From: Bifidobacterium asteroides
GTDB lineage: Bacteria > Actinomycetota > Actinomycetes > Actinomycetales > Bifidobacteriaceae
Length of the DNA: 64,000 bases
Assembly (NCBI RefSeq): GCF_019469425.1
Contig: NZ_CP048272.1
Span: 62,001-126,000, forward strand
Direction: 5' to 3'
The notes below the pieces were generated by a model. It searched no databases, was not told the origin of the DNA, and saw nothing but the letters and a program-made list of their open reading frames with translations. Positions 17,502 through 27,039 of the stretch are shown here, piece after piece. Each line of letters starts with the position of its first letter. The stretch's first letter is position 1. The translations under genes and the position numbers were made by a program.

Positions 17502-17606
17502 TCTTTTAGTCAGGAGCCGCCCAACTGCAGTTGAGCGGGCGACTCACTGGCTCATCAAGCATCGTTGTTTTTGCACATTTGTGCCGTAGTCACCAAAGGA
17601 TTTTTC

Positions 17607-19727
17607 ATGCTCTTTCCACAGTCGGTCCATTCGGATCAGCCACTCACCTATATGGCCCTGGGGCCCGTTACACCGGGTGCTGATATTCCTGACATCAGAG
17701 GGCTGTATGCAGGCCCCGACCTGGATGGCTTGGAACAGAGCCCCGTCTGGGCCTCAACCCATTCGCCCCTGCTGCTGGAGCATGCGCAGAACACCTACCT
17801 GCATCCGGGCCTGACCGGGCATCGGATCACGCAGGGCCCCGAGGGCTTCCAGGCCGGTCGTTCCTGGTCGCCACGATTCCTGGTCGAGGGCCGGCCCGAG
17901 CAGACCGCCGACTCGCTGATCATCAAGGCTCGCGACGAGGGTGCCCAGCTTGGCTTGAAGACCAGGGTGGAGGCCATGGCCGGCGGCTCCCTGCGGATTC
18001 GTCACACCCTGCGCAACCTGGGCGCCGATCCCTTCCTGCTGGAGGGTCTGGAGATCCGCCTGCCCCTGGACGACCAGCAGACCCAGATTCTGGACTTCGC
18101 CGGTAGGCACGAGCGTGAGCGCAGCCCCCAGCGTCATGATATGGCCGACGGGGCCTGGGTGCGTGAGTTTCGTTGGGGCCGCACCGGCTTCGAAGGGTCC
18201 GTAATCATGGTGGGCACCCCCGGGTTCAACTTCCACCATGGCAGGGTGCTCTGCGTCCAGCCGGCCTGGAGCGGCAACACCGTGCTCCGGGTGGACCGGA
18301 ACAGCGCCACTCCGGCCGGCGTCAGCGCTGGCGAGCTCCTCTTGCCCGGCGAGGTGGTCTTGGACCAGGGCCAGGAGTACAGCACGCCCTGGATCGTGGT
18401 CACCGCCTCCGACCATGGCATGGATCCGATCATGAATAGCCTGCACGCCTGGGAGCGCACTCTAACCGAGCATCCGTGCGAGCAGCCGGTCATCCTGAAC
18501 GTCTGGGAGGCCATCGCCTTCAACCACGACTTCAATACCCTGCGCGACCTGGCCGACCGGGCCGCCCGCATCGGAGTGGAGCGCCTTGTTCTGGACGACG
18601 GCTGGTTCCACCTGCGCCGGGACGACAAGGCCGGTCTAGGCGACTGGTGGGTGGATCCTGCTGTCTGGCCCCAGGGTCTGGAGCCTTTAGTTGATTATGT
18701 CCACAAGCTAGGGATGCAGTTCGGCCTCTGGTTCGAGCCGGAGATGATCAATCCTGATTCGGATGCCTTCCGCGACCATCCTGAGTGGGTCATGAGGGCA
18801 TCCTCCAGAAACCCGGAGCTGCAGCGCAACCAGCTGGTCCTAGACCTGACCAACCCCCAGGCCTTCAACCATGTGCTGGAGGCCATGACCGAGGTTCTGG
18901 GGTCCTGCCAAATCGACTACGTCAAGTGGGACCACAACCGCGACCTTCTTGAGGCCGGCTCACAGGCCCATGGGGGCGCGCCGGCCATCCACGAGCAGAC
19001 CCTGGCTTACTACCACCTTCTGGACGCCCTCCGCGCTCGCTTCCCTGAGGTGGAGTGGGAGTCCTGCGCCTCGGGCGGCGGCCGCATCGACCTGGGCGTG
19101 ATCGAAAAGATCCGCCGCTTCTGGAACTCCGACATGACCGATGCCCTGAGCAGGCAGCTGATCCAGCGCTGGACCGAGCAGACCGTGGCCCCCGAGTACA
19201 TCGGCGCCCACATCTCCCAGCCCTCCTCCCAGCAGACCGGCAGAACCTACAGCCTGGATTTCCGGGCCGCCACGGCCGTCTTCGGGTCCATGGGCATCGA
19301 GTGGGACATTCGCCAGGCCAGCGAGGAGGACCTGGAGCGGCTCAAGGAATGGATCACCTGGTACAAGGTCAACCGCGGCTTCCTCCACTCCGGCCGCGTG
19401 GTTCGCCTGGACCTGGCTGACCCCTCGGCGCTGGCCCATGGCGTGGTGGCCCCCGACCGCAGCCGCGCCATCCTGGCCCATGTCCAGTTGGATGAATCCC
19501 TGCATAATCGTGGTGTTTGTCTACGTATTCCCGGCCTGGATCCCAAGGCGCTGTATCGGCTCGCCTGGACCGGCCCCGCCAAGCCCAAGGCCTCGCTGGA
19601 GCATTTGGATCCAACAGGTCCGCTGGGCACCGCCGAGGTCACCGGCACCTATCTGGAGCGTGTGGGTATCCGCATACCCCGTTGCCAGCCCGAGACCATC
19701 CGCCTGATCGACCTGGTCCGGGTCTGA
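17607..19727 (+). CDS. GH36 alpha-galactosidase
   Basis: 706 residues, the usual size for bacterial GH36. It should hydrolyse terminal alpha-1,6-galactose from raffinose-family sugars or melibiose in the cytosol; no signal peptide is present. An N-terminal beta-sandwich precedes the barrel. The barrel carries LDDGWFHLRRDD, FGLWFEPEMINPDS, the nucleophile Asp442 in VKWDHNRD, ESCASGGGRIDLG, and an acid/base Asp near 509 in WNSDMTDAL. AAAGGA precedes the ATG at 17607; an in-frame upstream codon at 17565 lacks a site. It lies between the importer and a second galactosidase-like gene, so import and cleavage are coupled. Confidence 0.93.
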   Translation: MLFPQSVHSDQPLTYMALGPVTPGADIPDIRGLYAGPDLDGLEQSPVWASTHSPLLLEHAQNTYLHPGLTGHRITQGPEGFQAGRSWSPRFLVEGRPEQTADSLIIKARDEGAQLGLKTRVEAMAGGSLRIRHTLRNLGADPFLLEGLEIRLPLDDQQTQILDFAGRHERERSPQRHDMADGAWVREFRWGRTGFEGSVIMVGTPGFNFHHGRVLCVQPAWSGNTVLRVDRNSATPAGVSAGELLLPGEVVLDQGQEYSTPWIVVTASDHGMDPIMNSLHAWERTLTEHPCEQPVILNVWEAIAFNHDFNTLRDLADRAARIGVERLVLDDGWFHLRRDDKAGLGDWWVDPAVWPQGLEPLVDYVHKLGMQFGLWFEPEMINPDSDAFRDHPEWVMRASSRNPELQRNQLVLDLTNPQAFNHVLEAMTEVLGSCQIDYVKWDHNRDLLEAGSQAHGGAPAIHEQTLAYYHLLDALRARFPEVEWESCASGGGRIDLGVIEKIRRFWNSDMTDALSRQLIQRWTEQTVAPEYIGAHISQPSSQQTGRTYSLDFRAATAVFGSMGIEWDIRQASEEDLERLKEWITWYKVNRGFLHSGRVVRLDLADPSALAHGVVAPDRSRAILAHVQLDESLHNRGVCLRIPGLDPKALYRLAWTGPAKPKASLEHLDPTGPLGTAEVTGTYLERVGIRIPRCQPETIRLIDLVRV

Positions 19728-19772
19728 CCCGCCGCCGTCTGCCACACCACAGGGATGAAGGAGCACTGAGTC

Positions 19773-21410
19773 ATGAACCCAACCAGCCTTAGCCTTGGAG
19801 AGCCGGATTGGATCACGCTGACCACCGATGCCGACAGGGAGACTGTGCCTGCGGGAAGACGCTTTCACACAGCCCCCGACGTAAGGGCCAGCCTTAAGGG
19901 CGGGTCCGCTCTGACAGTCAGCCTGACCGCCGGTTCAACCCCCATCCGGTCCCTGGCGCTGCGCTGGACCAGGCCCATGCCCTCCGATGACTTCTACCTG
20001 GGCGACGCCTGGGAGCGCGGCTACGGCCGCATGGGTTTCCAGACCATGCGTGCCAACCGGTTCATGCCCTGGTACTTCTTGGCGGTGGGTCAGGAGCAGG
20101 CCGAGGGGTACGGGGTGGTCACCGGAGCCAACGCCTTCTGCTTCTGGCAGGTCGATACGGCCGGTGTCACCCTCTTCCTTGATCTGCGCAATGGAGGCAC
20201 AGGCCTGGTCCTGGACGGCAGAGAGCTTGAAGCGGCCACCATCGTTTGCCTGCAATATCCGCTTCAGGAGCGGGCTGGTGGTCCGGTCTTTGCTGTGGCC
20301 ACTGACTACTGCTCCCGGATCAGCCGCAAGGGCCTCATACCCACCGAGCCGGTCTACGGGAGCAACAACTGGTACTACGCCTACGGGGACTCCAGCCGCT
20401 CCCGGATTCTTGCCGATGCCGAGTATTTGGCCTCCCTGACCCAGGGCAGCGCCAACCGCCCCACCATGGTCGTGGACGACGGGTGGCAGGACCACCACCG
20501 GCTTGAGGACAACAACGGCGGGCCCTGGCGGCGTGGCAACGAGAAGTTCGGCGACATGGGCGCTTTGGCCGACCGGATCAAGGCCATGGGCATCAAGCCC
20601 GGAATTTGGTACCGCCCGCTCCTCAACGAGGACGAGACCATTGCAGACCAGTGGAGGCTCCCGCACAACGGATGCCTGGACCCCTCAAACCCGCAGGTCC
20701 TGGACTACATCCGCCAGGACATCGCCCAGCTGGGGGAGTGGGGCTACCAGCTGGTCAAGCATGATTTCAGCACCTTCGACCTGCTGGGCAGGTGGGGCTT
20801 CCAGATGAACCCCTGGCCCAGCCCGGACGGCTGGCACTTCTACAACCGGAGCCTGACCAGCGCTCAGGTGGCCAAACAGCTCTATCGGGCCATCTTCGAG
20901 CAGGCCACTAAGACCGGGATGCTGGTCCAGGGATGCAACGTGGTCGGTCACCTGGGCGTCGGCTTTATGCAGATCAACCGGACCGGCGACGACACCAGCG
21001 GCCTGCAGTGGGAGCGGACCAGGCAAATCGGGGTCAACACCCTGGCCTTCCGTCTGCCCCAGAACGGGAGCTTTTACGCCACCGACGCCGACTGCGTGGG
21101 CATATCCGACTCAATCGACTGGGAGCTCAACCGTCAGTGGATGGACCTCTTGGCGCGGACCGGCACCCCACTCTTCTTCTCGGCCCGCCCAGGCAGCCTG
21201 ACCGCTGAACAGGAGGGCCAGCTCAGGCAGGCCTTGGCCATGGCCTCGACCGGAGGCGCCCATGCCCTTCCCTCGGACTGGCTGGTCAATGACTGCCCTG
21301 AGATTTGGACTGACGACGGCGGCACCCGCCGATACTCCTGGTATCAGCCGGCTGGCCTGGAATTCGCTGACATGCCTGAGCGCTACGATGGGTACCTTTC
21401 AGCCATTTAG
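19773..21410 (+). CDS. Clan GH-D-like glycoside hydrolase, specificity unknown
   Basis: 545 residues, no signal peptide. The central part looks like a GH36/GH27-type barrel: VVDDGWQDH, GIKPGIWYRPLL, and LVKHDFSTFD with Asp331 in the nucleophile position. A later YATDADCVG stretch may provide the acid/base. It lacks the usual GH36 SCASGGGRID and SDMTD stretches of its neighbour, so it is not a duplicate of it. An alpha-galactosidase or another alpha-retaining activity is likely. It starts 45 bases after the GH36 gene with a GAAGGAG upstream and closes the operon. The product name should stay generic until tested. Confidence 0.7.
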   Translation: MNPTSLSLGEPDWITLTTDADRETVPAGRRFHTAPDVRASLKGGSALTVSLTAGSTPIRSLALRWTRPMPSDDFYLGDAWERGYGRMGFQTMRANRFMPWYFLAVGQEQAEGYGVVTGANAFCFWQVDTAGVTLFLDLRNGGTGLVLDGRELEAATIVCLQYPLQERAGGPVFAVATDYCSRISRKGLIPTEPVYGSNNWYYAYGDSSRSRILADAEYLASLTQGSANRPTMVVDDGWQDHHRLEDNNGGPWRRGNEKFGDMGALADRIKAMGIKPGIWYRPLLNEDETIADQWRLPHNGCLDPSNPQVLDYIRQDIAQLGEWGYQLVKHDFSTFDLLGRWGFQMNPWPSPDGWHFYNRSLTSAQVAKQLYRAIFEQATKTGMLVQGCNVVGHLGVGFMQINRTGDDTSGLQWERTRQIGVNTLAFRLPQNGSFYATDADCVGISDSIDWELNRQWMDLLARTGTPLFFSARPGSLTAEQEGQLRQALAMASTGGAHALPSDWLVNDCPEIWTDDGGTRRYSWYQPAGLEFADMPERYDGYLSAI

Positions 21411-22016
21411 AGGAAGTTGGCGGCCGTGCTCGGTTGGGATGGGCACAGCCGCCAGATTCGCCGGATCGCAGTGTTGAGGATCCGGCCTTACTCGCAAGAA
21501 GCACAGTGGAGAACATTCGGTAACGCCATTTGCGGAGTCTCCCAAGAACTTTGCCGACTGTCTCCCTAACAGCCGGTGCGTGTCATTTACTCCTGCGTCT
21601 TTGTACGGCTGATGCAACTTTATCATTCTGCTATGACTATGGCAGCCTGACCTGTTATCAGCGAGATCCATGGCTGGCATGATGGACGAACAGTGGTCGG
21701 ACCAGCTGGGGCTGTGCTCCCTCCCTCGTGGGCAAGGAGCATCCGTCGGCTTGGACGCTGCGCCCATGCCGGTCAGCAGTCTCAGCAGGACGAACGCAGA
21801 CGGCCGGCTAGATATGCGAAGCCGGGACCCCTTGCCAACTCCGTTCGCCTTGCAATGTCTCGTCTGTCGAAAAGCAGTCCTGCCGTCAACGCGGGCCTTG
21901 CATCACTTCGCTCGAGCCATGGCGGAATCCAGCCGTCTTTCCGGCGTCCCCCCCCCCCCCCCCGCTACCATCCAGCTAATAAACAACACATATGGTCACG
22001 TCAGGGGCACTTGAAT
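21411..22016. other. Long intergenic stretch with a C16 tract
   Basis: About 600 bases between two converging units. Short open frames occur but have no ribosome binding site or recognisable product. The most striking content is a run of 16 C at 21948-21963. No inverted repeat typical of an IS element was seen. Confidence 0.5.
21948..21963. repeat. Homopolymer run of 16 C
   Basis: Sixteen consecutive C residues, the longest homopolymer noticed in the window. Such tracts slip during replication and sequencing. It is not inside a supportable gene, so phase-variable coding is not shown. Confidence 0.9.
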
Positions 22017-22064
22017 AAGCAGGGCCCCGCCTCCTGCAACTGCGGGAGAACGGGGCCCGTGCTT
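22017..22064 (-). terminator. Hairpin after ppc
   Basis: Arms GGGCCCCG and CGGGGCCC, extended by AAGC/GCTT, around a 21-base loop, 17 bases after the ppc stop on the minus strand. The following T content is weak (TTATT), so termination is probable rather than certain. Confidence 0.55.
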
Positions 22065-22080
22065 AACGCCGGGCCGGGGA

Positions 22081-24840
22081 TCAGCCGGTGTTCTGCAGGC
22101 CAGCGGCGACTCCCGAAACGGTGCAGAGGATCAGGTAGATGAAGTCGGCCTGTTGGCTCTTGCTGAGTTCCTCCTTGTCGTTGCGACGACGCAGGGCACG
22201 CAGGGCGCGCACCTGGGTCACTGACAGGGCGTCCACATATGGAGAGCGGATCCGGATGGCCTGGCCCAGCACGTGGCGGTGCTGCAGGGGCCACTCGTCG
22301 CCCACGATCTGCAGAACCCACTTGCGGGTCAGCTCCATCTCCGAGAGGACCTTCTGGCTCAGGTCGTCCCGGTCGCCCAGGGAGAGGTACATCTTGGCGA
22401 TACGCTCGTCGGTCTTGGCCAGGCTCATCTCGATGTTGTCGATGAAGGTGCTGAAGAGCGGCCACTCCTCGTAGGCCTGACGCAGGGTCTCCAGGTCGCC
22501 GAACTTCTCGCAGGCGGTGCCCAGGCCGTACCAGGCGGCCAGGTTGATTCGGGCCTGTGCCCAGGAGAAGACCCAGGGTATGGTCCGCAGATCGTCCAGG
22601 GACTTGGCGCCCAGACCACGCTTGGCAGGCCGGGAGCCGATGGGCAGCAGGCCGATCTCGTTCAGGGGCGTCACGATGGAGAACCAAGGTGCGAAGTCCG
22701 GCGTATGCAGCAGGTCCAGGAAGCGCTCGTGTGCGGCTTGGTCCAGTTCGTCGGCCATATCCGCGTACTTCTCGGTCATAGTGGTGTTGCGCTCCTCCAC
22801 GCTGGGCGCGGATTGGAGCAGGGTGGCCGCAGCCACGGACTCGATGTGGCGGATGGCCAGGACCGGGTTGCCGTAGCGGGCGAAGATGACCTCGCCCTGT
22901 TCGGTCAGCTTGAACCGGCAGTTCACCGAGCCCACAGGCTGGGCCAGCACGGCCCGGTTGGCAGGGCCGCCTCCACGGCCTACGGCGCCGCCGCGTCCGT
23001 GGAAGAGGGTCAGGTCAATGTCATGGCTCTCAGCCCACTTGGCGATGCGCTCCTGGGCGGAGTGCAGGGCCAGGGTCGCCGAGACAGGGCCGGCATCCTT
23101 GGAGGAGTCGGAATAGCCCAGCATGACCTCCATCTTGTTGCCGGTCTCCTTGAGCCGGGCCTGGACCTCGGGGATCTTGATGATCTCCTCCAGCACGTCC
23201 ACCGAGTTCTGCAAATCCTCCAGCTGTTCGAACAGGGGGATCACGTCGATGACCGGCACGTCCTCGGCATGTTCGAAGGCCAGCCGGTTGAGCTCGTAGA
23301 CGTCCTTGACGTTCTGCGCCGACTTGGTGAAGGAGATGATGTAGCGGCGGGCGGCTTTTTGGCCGTTGCGCTTCTGGATGGCTCCCAGGGCCCGGAAGGT
23401 GTCGAGCACCTCGTGGGTCATGGGCTGCAGCTCGCCGCGCTCGCCATGCAGGCCATGCTCACGGATATCCTCCAGGGCGCGGGCGTGGACCAGGGAGTGC
23501 TGGCGGAACTCCATCTCCACCATGTGGAAGCCGAAGGTCTGGGCCTGCCAGATCAGATCCTGCAAGGGGCCGTAGGCCTGACGGACCGCGCCCGCCTTGG
23601 CCAGGGAGTCCTGGACCACGCGCAGGTCTGCGATGAAGTCCTCACAGTCGGCATACATGAGGTCAGCGTCACGCTGGATGGTGGCCTGCAGGCGGTCTGC
23701 GATGACCAGGACTACGGCGCGGTGCAGTTCGTTGTGAGAGATGGTGGCGGCCCGATCGGTCAGGCGTTCGCTCATCTCCTTCTGGTGGCTCCACAGGCTC
23801 CTCAGCTCGGGGCTGGGGGGTGTGGTGGTCACCTCCATGGTCATGTTGCGGCCCACGGTGGTGGTGGCCTTGACCAAGGCCTTGAGCATGTGGTCCGAGA
23901 ACTTGCGGGCTACTTTGCGCGAGACCTTGGCAGTCACATTGGGGTTGCCGTCACGGTCGGAGCCGATCCAGCTGCCCGGGTGGAAGAAAGCAGGGCAGAC
24001 CGGCTTGACCATGCCGGCCTTCTTGCCCAGCATCCAGTCATCGAAGCGGCGGTAGACCCTGGGAATGGTCTCGAAGAGCGTGGAGTCGAAGATATCCAGG
24101 ATGGTGTTGGCCTCTTCGACGGGCGTCGGCTTCTTGGCTGCGATGGGCGAAGTCCGGAAGAGGGCGTCGATCTCGTTATGCAGCAGACGCTCGTTCTCCT
24201 CCAGTTCGGAACCGCCCAGACCACGGCGAACGGCCAGCAGGTTGGCGATGCGCCGGATCTTGCCCTCCACGGCCTTGCGCCGCGCCTCGGTGGGGTGGGC
24301 GGTGAAGACGGGGTGGAACTCCAGCTTCTCCAGCAGCTCCGAGGCCTTGGCCGGGCCCATCTCCTGAAGGAGCTGGCTGTAGGCGCTGGTCATCTCGTTG
24401 ATGGGATCGGTGCCCTTGACCTCAAGGTTCACCTTGCCCTCACGCTCATGCAGGACCTTCACCCGGTAGTTCTCTTCGCAGAGGTTGGCCAGGTGGAAGT
24501 AGGTGGTCAGGGCGCGGGCCAGCAGCTGGGAATCCTTGACTGAGGTGTCGTCGATCAGGGCCACGGCCTTGGACAGACCGTCCTCGTCAGGCACGGGGTC
24601 CGAGGGGTGGCGGTTGAAGTGCTCGGCGCTGGCCGTCATTACGTCCTCGCGCAGGGAATCGAACCGCTTGAGCAGCTGTTGATCGAACTCCCCCAACACA
24701 TCCCTGAGCAGCCGCAGGCACAAGGCCATGTCCTCGTCCAACGATTGAGGCAGCTTGCGTTCCTCTGGCCCCTTGGTCCCGGTGCCGGATGTGACCAGGG
24801 TCGCATCGGCAGCCGTGATTTGCTGATTACTATCTGTCAT
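22081..24840 (-). CDS. ppc: Phosphoenolpyruvate carboxylase
   Basis: 919 residues. It carboxylates PEP to oxaloacetate, replenishing C4 acids; in bifidobacteria, which lack a full TCA cycle, it feeds aspartate synthesis and redox balance. Signatures seen: FHPGSWIGSDRDGNPNV, GYSDSSKDAGPVSA, the catalytic FHGRGGAVGRGGG, and a C-terminus ending QNTG as usual. The start at 24840 follows a perfect AAGGAGG. The open frame extends far upstream, but that part overlaps the divergent exporter and is not coding. A short divergent region (about 190 bases) separates it from the ThrE-type gene. Confidence 0.95.
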   Translation of the reverse strand: MTDSNQQITAADATLVTSGTGTKGPEERKLPQSLDEDMALCLRLLRDVLGEFDQQLLKRFDSLREDVMTASAEHFNRHPSDPVPDEDGLSKAVALIDDTSVKDSQLLARALTTYFHLANLCEENYRVKVLHEREGKVNLEVKGTDPINEMTSAYSQLLQEMGPAKASELLEKLEFHPVFTAHPTEARRKAVEGKIRRIANLLAVRRGLGGSELEENERLLHNEIDALFRTSPIAAKKPTPVEEANTILDIFDSTLFETIPRVYRRFDDWMLGKKAGMVKPVCPAFFHPGSWIGSDRDGNPNVTAKVSRKVARKFSDHMLKALVKATTTVGRNMTMEVTTTPPSPELRSLWSHQKEMSERLTDRAATISHNELHRAVVLVIADRLQATIQRDADLMYADCEDFIADLRVVQDSLAKAGAVRQAYGPLQDLIWQAQTFGFHMVEMEFRQHSLVHARALEDIREHGLHGERGELQPMTHEVLDTFRALGAIQKRNGQKAARRYIISFTKSAQNVKDVYELNRLAFEHAEDVPVIDVIPLFEQLEDLQNSVDVLEEIIKIPEVQARLKETGNKMEVMLGYSDSSKDAGPVSATLALHSAQERIAKWAESHDIDLTLFHGRGGAVGRGGGPANRAVLAQPVGSVNCRFKLTEQGEVIFARYGNPVLAIRHIESVAAATLLQSAPSVEERNTTMTEKYADMADELDQAAHERFLDLLHTPDFAPWFSIVTPLNEIGLLPIGSRPAKRGLGAKSLDDLRTIPWVFSWAQARINLAAWYGLGTACEKFGDLETLRQAYEEWPLFSTFIDNIEMSLAKTDERIAKMYLSLGDRDDLSQKVLSEMELTRKWVLQIVGDEWPLQHRHVLGQAIRIRSPYVDALSVTQVRALRALRRRNDKEELSKSQQADFIYLILCTVSGVAAGLQNTG

Positions 24841-25032
24841 CAGTCCTCCTTGTCGAATCGCAGGTTGCCCGGTCTTCGGCCATTCCACGGCTCCTCCGCG
24901 GTTATTGGTGGTCGGCGTTGCAGGCCCACAGCCTTCGATTCGATGGCTCGCGGCCCATTCTAGGACGTTTTCGGGTCGAATACGTTTCATGGTCCCATGC
25001 GGCGGTGCAGGGGCACGTGACCCGGGTGGAGT

Positions 25033-27039
25033 ATGAATGTGGGTGTGAAATTCAAGAGCAGAAGTTCCAAGGATGGCTATCGCGGCAGGACCGCAGCCGA
25101 GGTCAGACGGGTCAGCAAGTACCACACCCACTCCATTCCGCTGGACATGGAGGATATTGAACGCGATTACGACAAGCCCATTGTCGAGGCTTGCATCGCT
25201 GCCAAAACCAGTCTGATTGTGCGGGTGGGCATGCTGGAGCTGGGGGCCGGCACGGGAAGCTTCCGCGTGCGCGAGATGATGCACAGGATTGCCTACCCCA
25301 TGGGCGTGCACGTGCGGGCCGACGTGAACCTGACCGACATCGAGGCCACCTGCACGGATGGCGTGTCTCGGATTACCGAGGTGGTGGACCTGCCCACTAC
25401 TGGGGTCAATACCGAGCGGATCTGGCTGCTGGAGCACTTCGCGGACTGGCTCAGCGTCAAGTGCGGGCAGGCGGGGACGTACCACGCCATGTCGGTGGTC
25501 TCCCGGGAATTGGTGGACAACCTGGACGAGCCGAACATCTACGCGGCGGCCCGCAAGGCGGTCAAGGAGGTACTGGCCCAGGACCAGGATGCGGCCAAGG
25601 CGCTCAAGGATGTGGTGGCCACCGCTGTGCACAACGAGGACGAGATCAGCCAGAGCCGAATCGATGCGGCGGCCATGGACACCAGGACGGCCGCCGGTCT
25701 GGGCACTGTAGGCTCCACGCCTCGGCCCGAGGATTCCAACGATCCCAAAGCCGCTTCCGCTTCTGCTGCTGACGTGGTTGAGAATTCAGATTCGAGTGCC
25801 GCCAGCTCTGCAGCCGCTGAATCTTCTGCAACCAGTCAAGGACGCGATTCGGGGGCTGGGCGGCCCGCTTCCGGACAATCTGCGTCAACTCAAGGCGGAG
25901 CGCGTGAGAAGGCCAGGTCTTCCGAGGGCGCCGCGTCCTCCGAACAGTCGGTGTCTTCCGTCTGGTCCGCGTCTTTCAAAGAGGCTGTATCTTCCGATGG
26001 GCCTGTTTCCTCTCACGAGTCCGCATCCTCGCAGACGCGGGCTACGGATGGCATCACAGTCCGACAGGCGCATGAACGCCTGGACCTGATCGAGCGACGC
26101 AGACCCCTCTACTCGCCCCTCTTCTCGGGCTTCGCCTCGGCCGTGGCCTGCGCGGCCTTCGTCTTCTTGCTGGGCGGCGGCCCCTACGACATGGCTGGAG
26201 CTTTCGTCGGCGCTGGCATAGGACAGTGGGTGCGTCGTCAGATGCTGGGCAGGCGGATCAACCAGTTCTTCGCCACCGGAGTGGCGGTCATCATCGCCGC
26301 CCTGGCCTGTGTCGGCACGCTGAGGTTGGCGGGTATCTTCGACCCTGTGGCTCTCAGGCACGACACGGCTTACATTGGCGCCATCCTCTTCGTCATTCCC
26401 GGCTTTCCCCTGGTCACTGGCGGCCTGGACATCGCCAAGCTGGACTTCCCCTCGGGAGTGCAGCGCATCACCTACGCCTTCTCGATCATCCTGGTGGCCA
26501 CACTGGGTGGCTGGGCCGTAGCAAGGATGGTTATGCTCAACCCCCAGGGCTTTGAACCCATGAACCTGAGCCCCTGGCTGATGGCTGGCCTGCGCTTGGT
26601 AGCAGCCTTCTGCGGGGTCTGGGGCTTCTCGGTCCTCTTCAACTCACCCCAGCGCATGGCCCTGGTGGCCGCCGTCATCGGCGCCCTGACCGACACCATG
26701 CGCTTGGAGATGCAGGATCTGCTCCACGTTCCTCCGGAGATGGCCGCCTTTTTGGGCGCCTTTCTGGCTGGCATGCTGGCCACGGTCTGGCGTTCCTCAG
26801 TCCGCCACGGCCTGCTGCCGCCCGATCTGGGCTATCCAAGAATCAGCCTGACCGTGCCCTCAATCGTCATCATGGTGCCCGGCCTGTATATGTACCGGGC
26901 CATGTTCTACCTGGGGCAGTTCAATACGCTCAACGCCCTGGACTGGGCCTTCCGGGCCTTCATGGTCATCATCTGCCTGCCTATCGGCCTGGTTACGGCT
27001 CGGGTGCTGACCGACCGTTCCTGGCGGTACGACGTCTAG
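25033..27039 (+). CDS. ThrE-type threonine/serine exporter with disordered insert
   Basis: 668 residues. An N-terminal ThrE/DUF1212 domain (about 40-220, including a VGMLELGAGTGSFRVREMM stretch) is cytosolic here. A Ser/Ala-rich, low-complexity insert follows (about 225-340), then about ten membrane helices covering the rest of the ThrE and the DUF3815 half. Family members export threonine and serine in Corynebacterium. The insert is unusual and probably disordered. GGTGGAG lies very close to the ATG, so the GTG at 25039 may be the real start. The gene ends tail-to-tail with trpS, the two stops sharing a CTAG. Confidence 0.85.
   Translation: MNVGVKFKSRSSKDGYRGRTAAEVRRVSKYHTHSIPLDMEDIERDYDKPIVEACIAAKTSLIVRVGMLELGAGTGSFRVREMMHRIAYPMGVHVRADVNLTDIEATCTDGVSRITEVVDLPTTGVNTERIWLLEHFADWLSVKCGQAGTYHAMSVVSRELVDNLDEPNIYAAARKAVKEVLAQDQDAAKALKDVVATAVHNEDEISQSRIDAAAMDTRTAAGLGTVGSTPRPEDSNDPKAASASAADVVENSDSSAASSAAAESSATSQGRDSGAGRPASGQSASTQGGAREKARSSEGAASSEQSVSSVWSASFKEAVSSDGPVSSHESASSQTRATDGITVRQAHERLDLIERRRPLYSPLFSGFASAVACAAFVFLLGGGPYDMAGAFVGAGIGQWVRRQMLGRRINQFFATGVAVIIAALACVGTLRLAGIFDPVALRHDTAYIGAILFVIPGFPLVTGGLDIAKLDFPSGVQRITYAFSIILVATLGGWAVARMVMLNPQGFEPMNLSPWLMAGLRLVAAFCGVWGFSVLFNSPQRMALVAAVIGALTDTMRLEMQDLLHVPPEMAAFLGAFLAGMLATVWRSSVRHGLLPPDLGYPRISLTVPSIVIMVPGLYMYRAMFYLGQFNTLNALDWAFRAFMVIICLPIGLVTARVLTDRSWRYDV

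Noticed and set aside
17502-17606. Terminator between the permease and GH36 genes
   Set aside because: The CAACTGCAGTTG hairpin is imperfect and is not followed directly by T residues, so the operon probably continues.
21670-22014. 114-codon open frame spanning the C16 tract, first taken as a phase-variable gene
   Set aside because: No ribosome binding site, no domain, and the run only gives poly-Pro. Phase-variable coding is not supported.
22273-24543. Long open frame of 756 codons on the plus strand
   Set aside because: It is antisense to ppc, an unmistakable gene. Its composition is the mirror of GC-rich codons and it has no recognisable domain.
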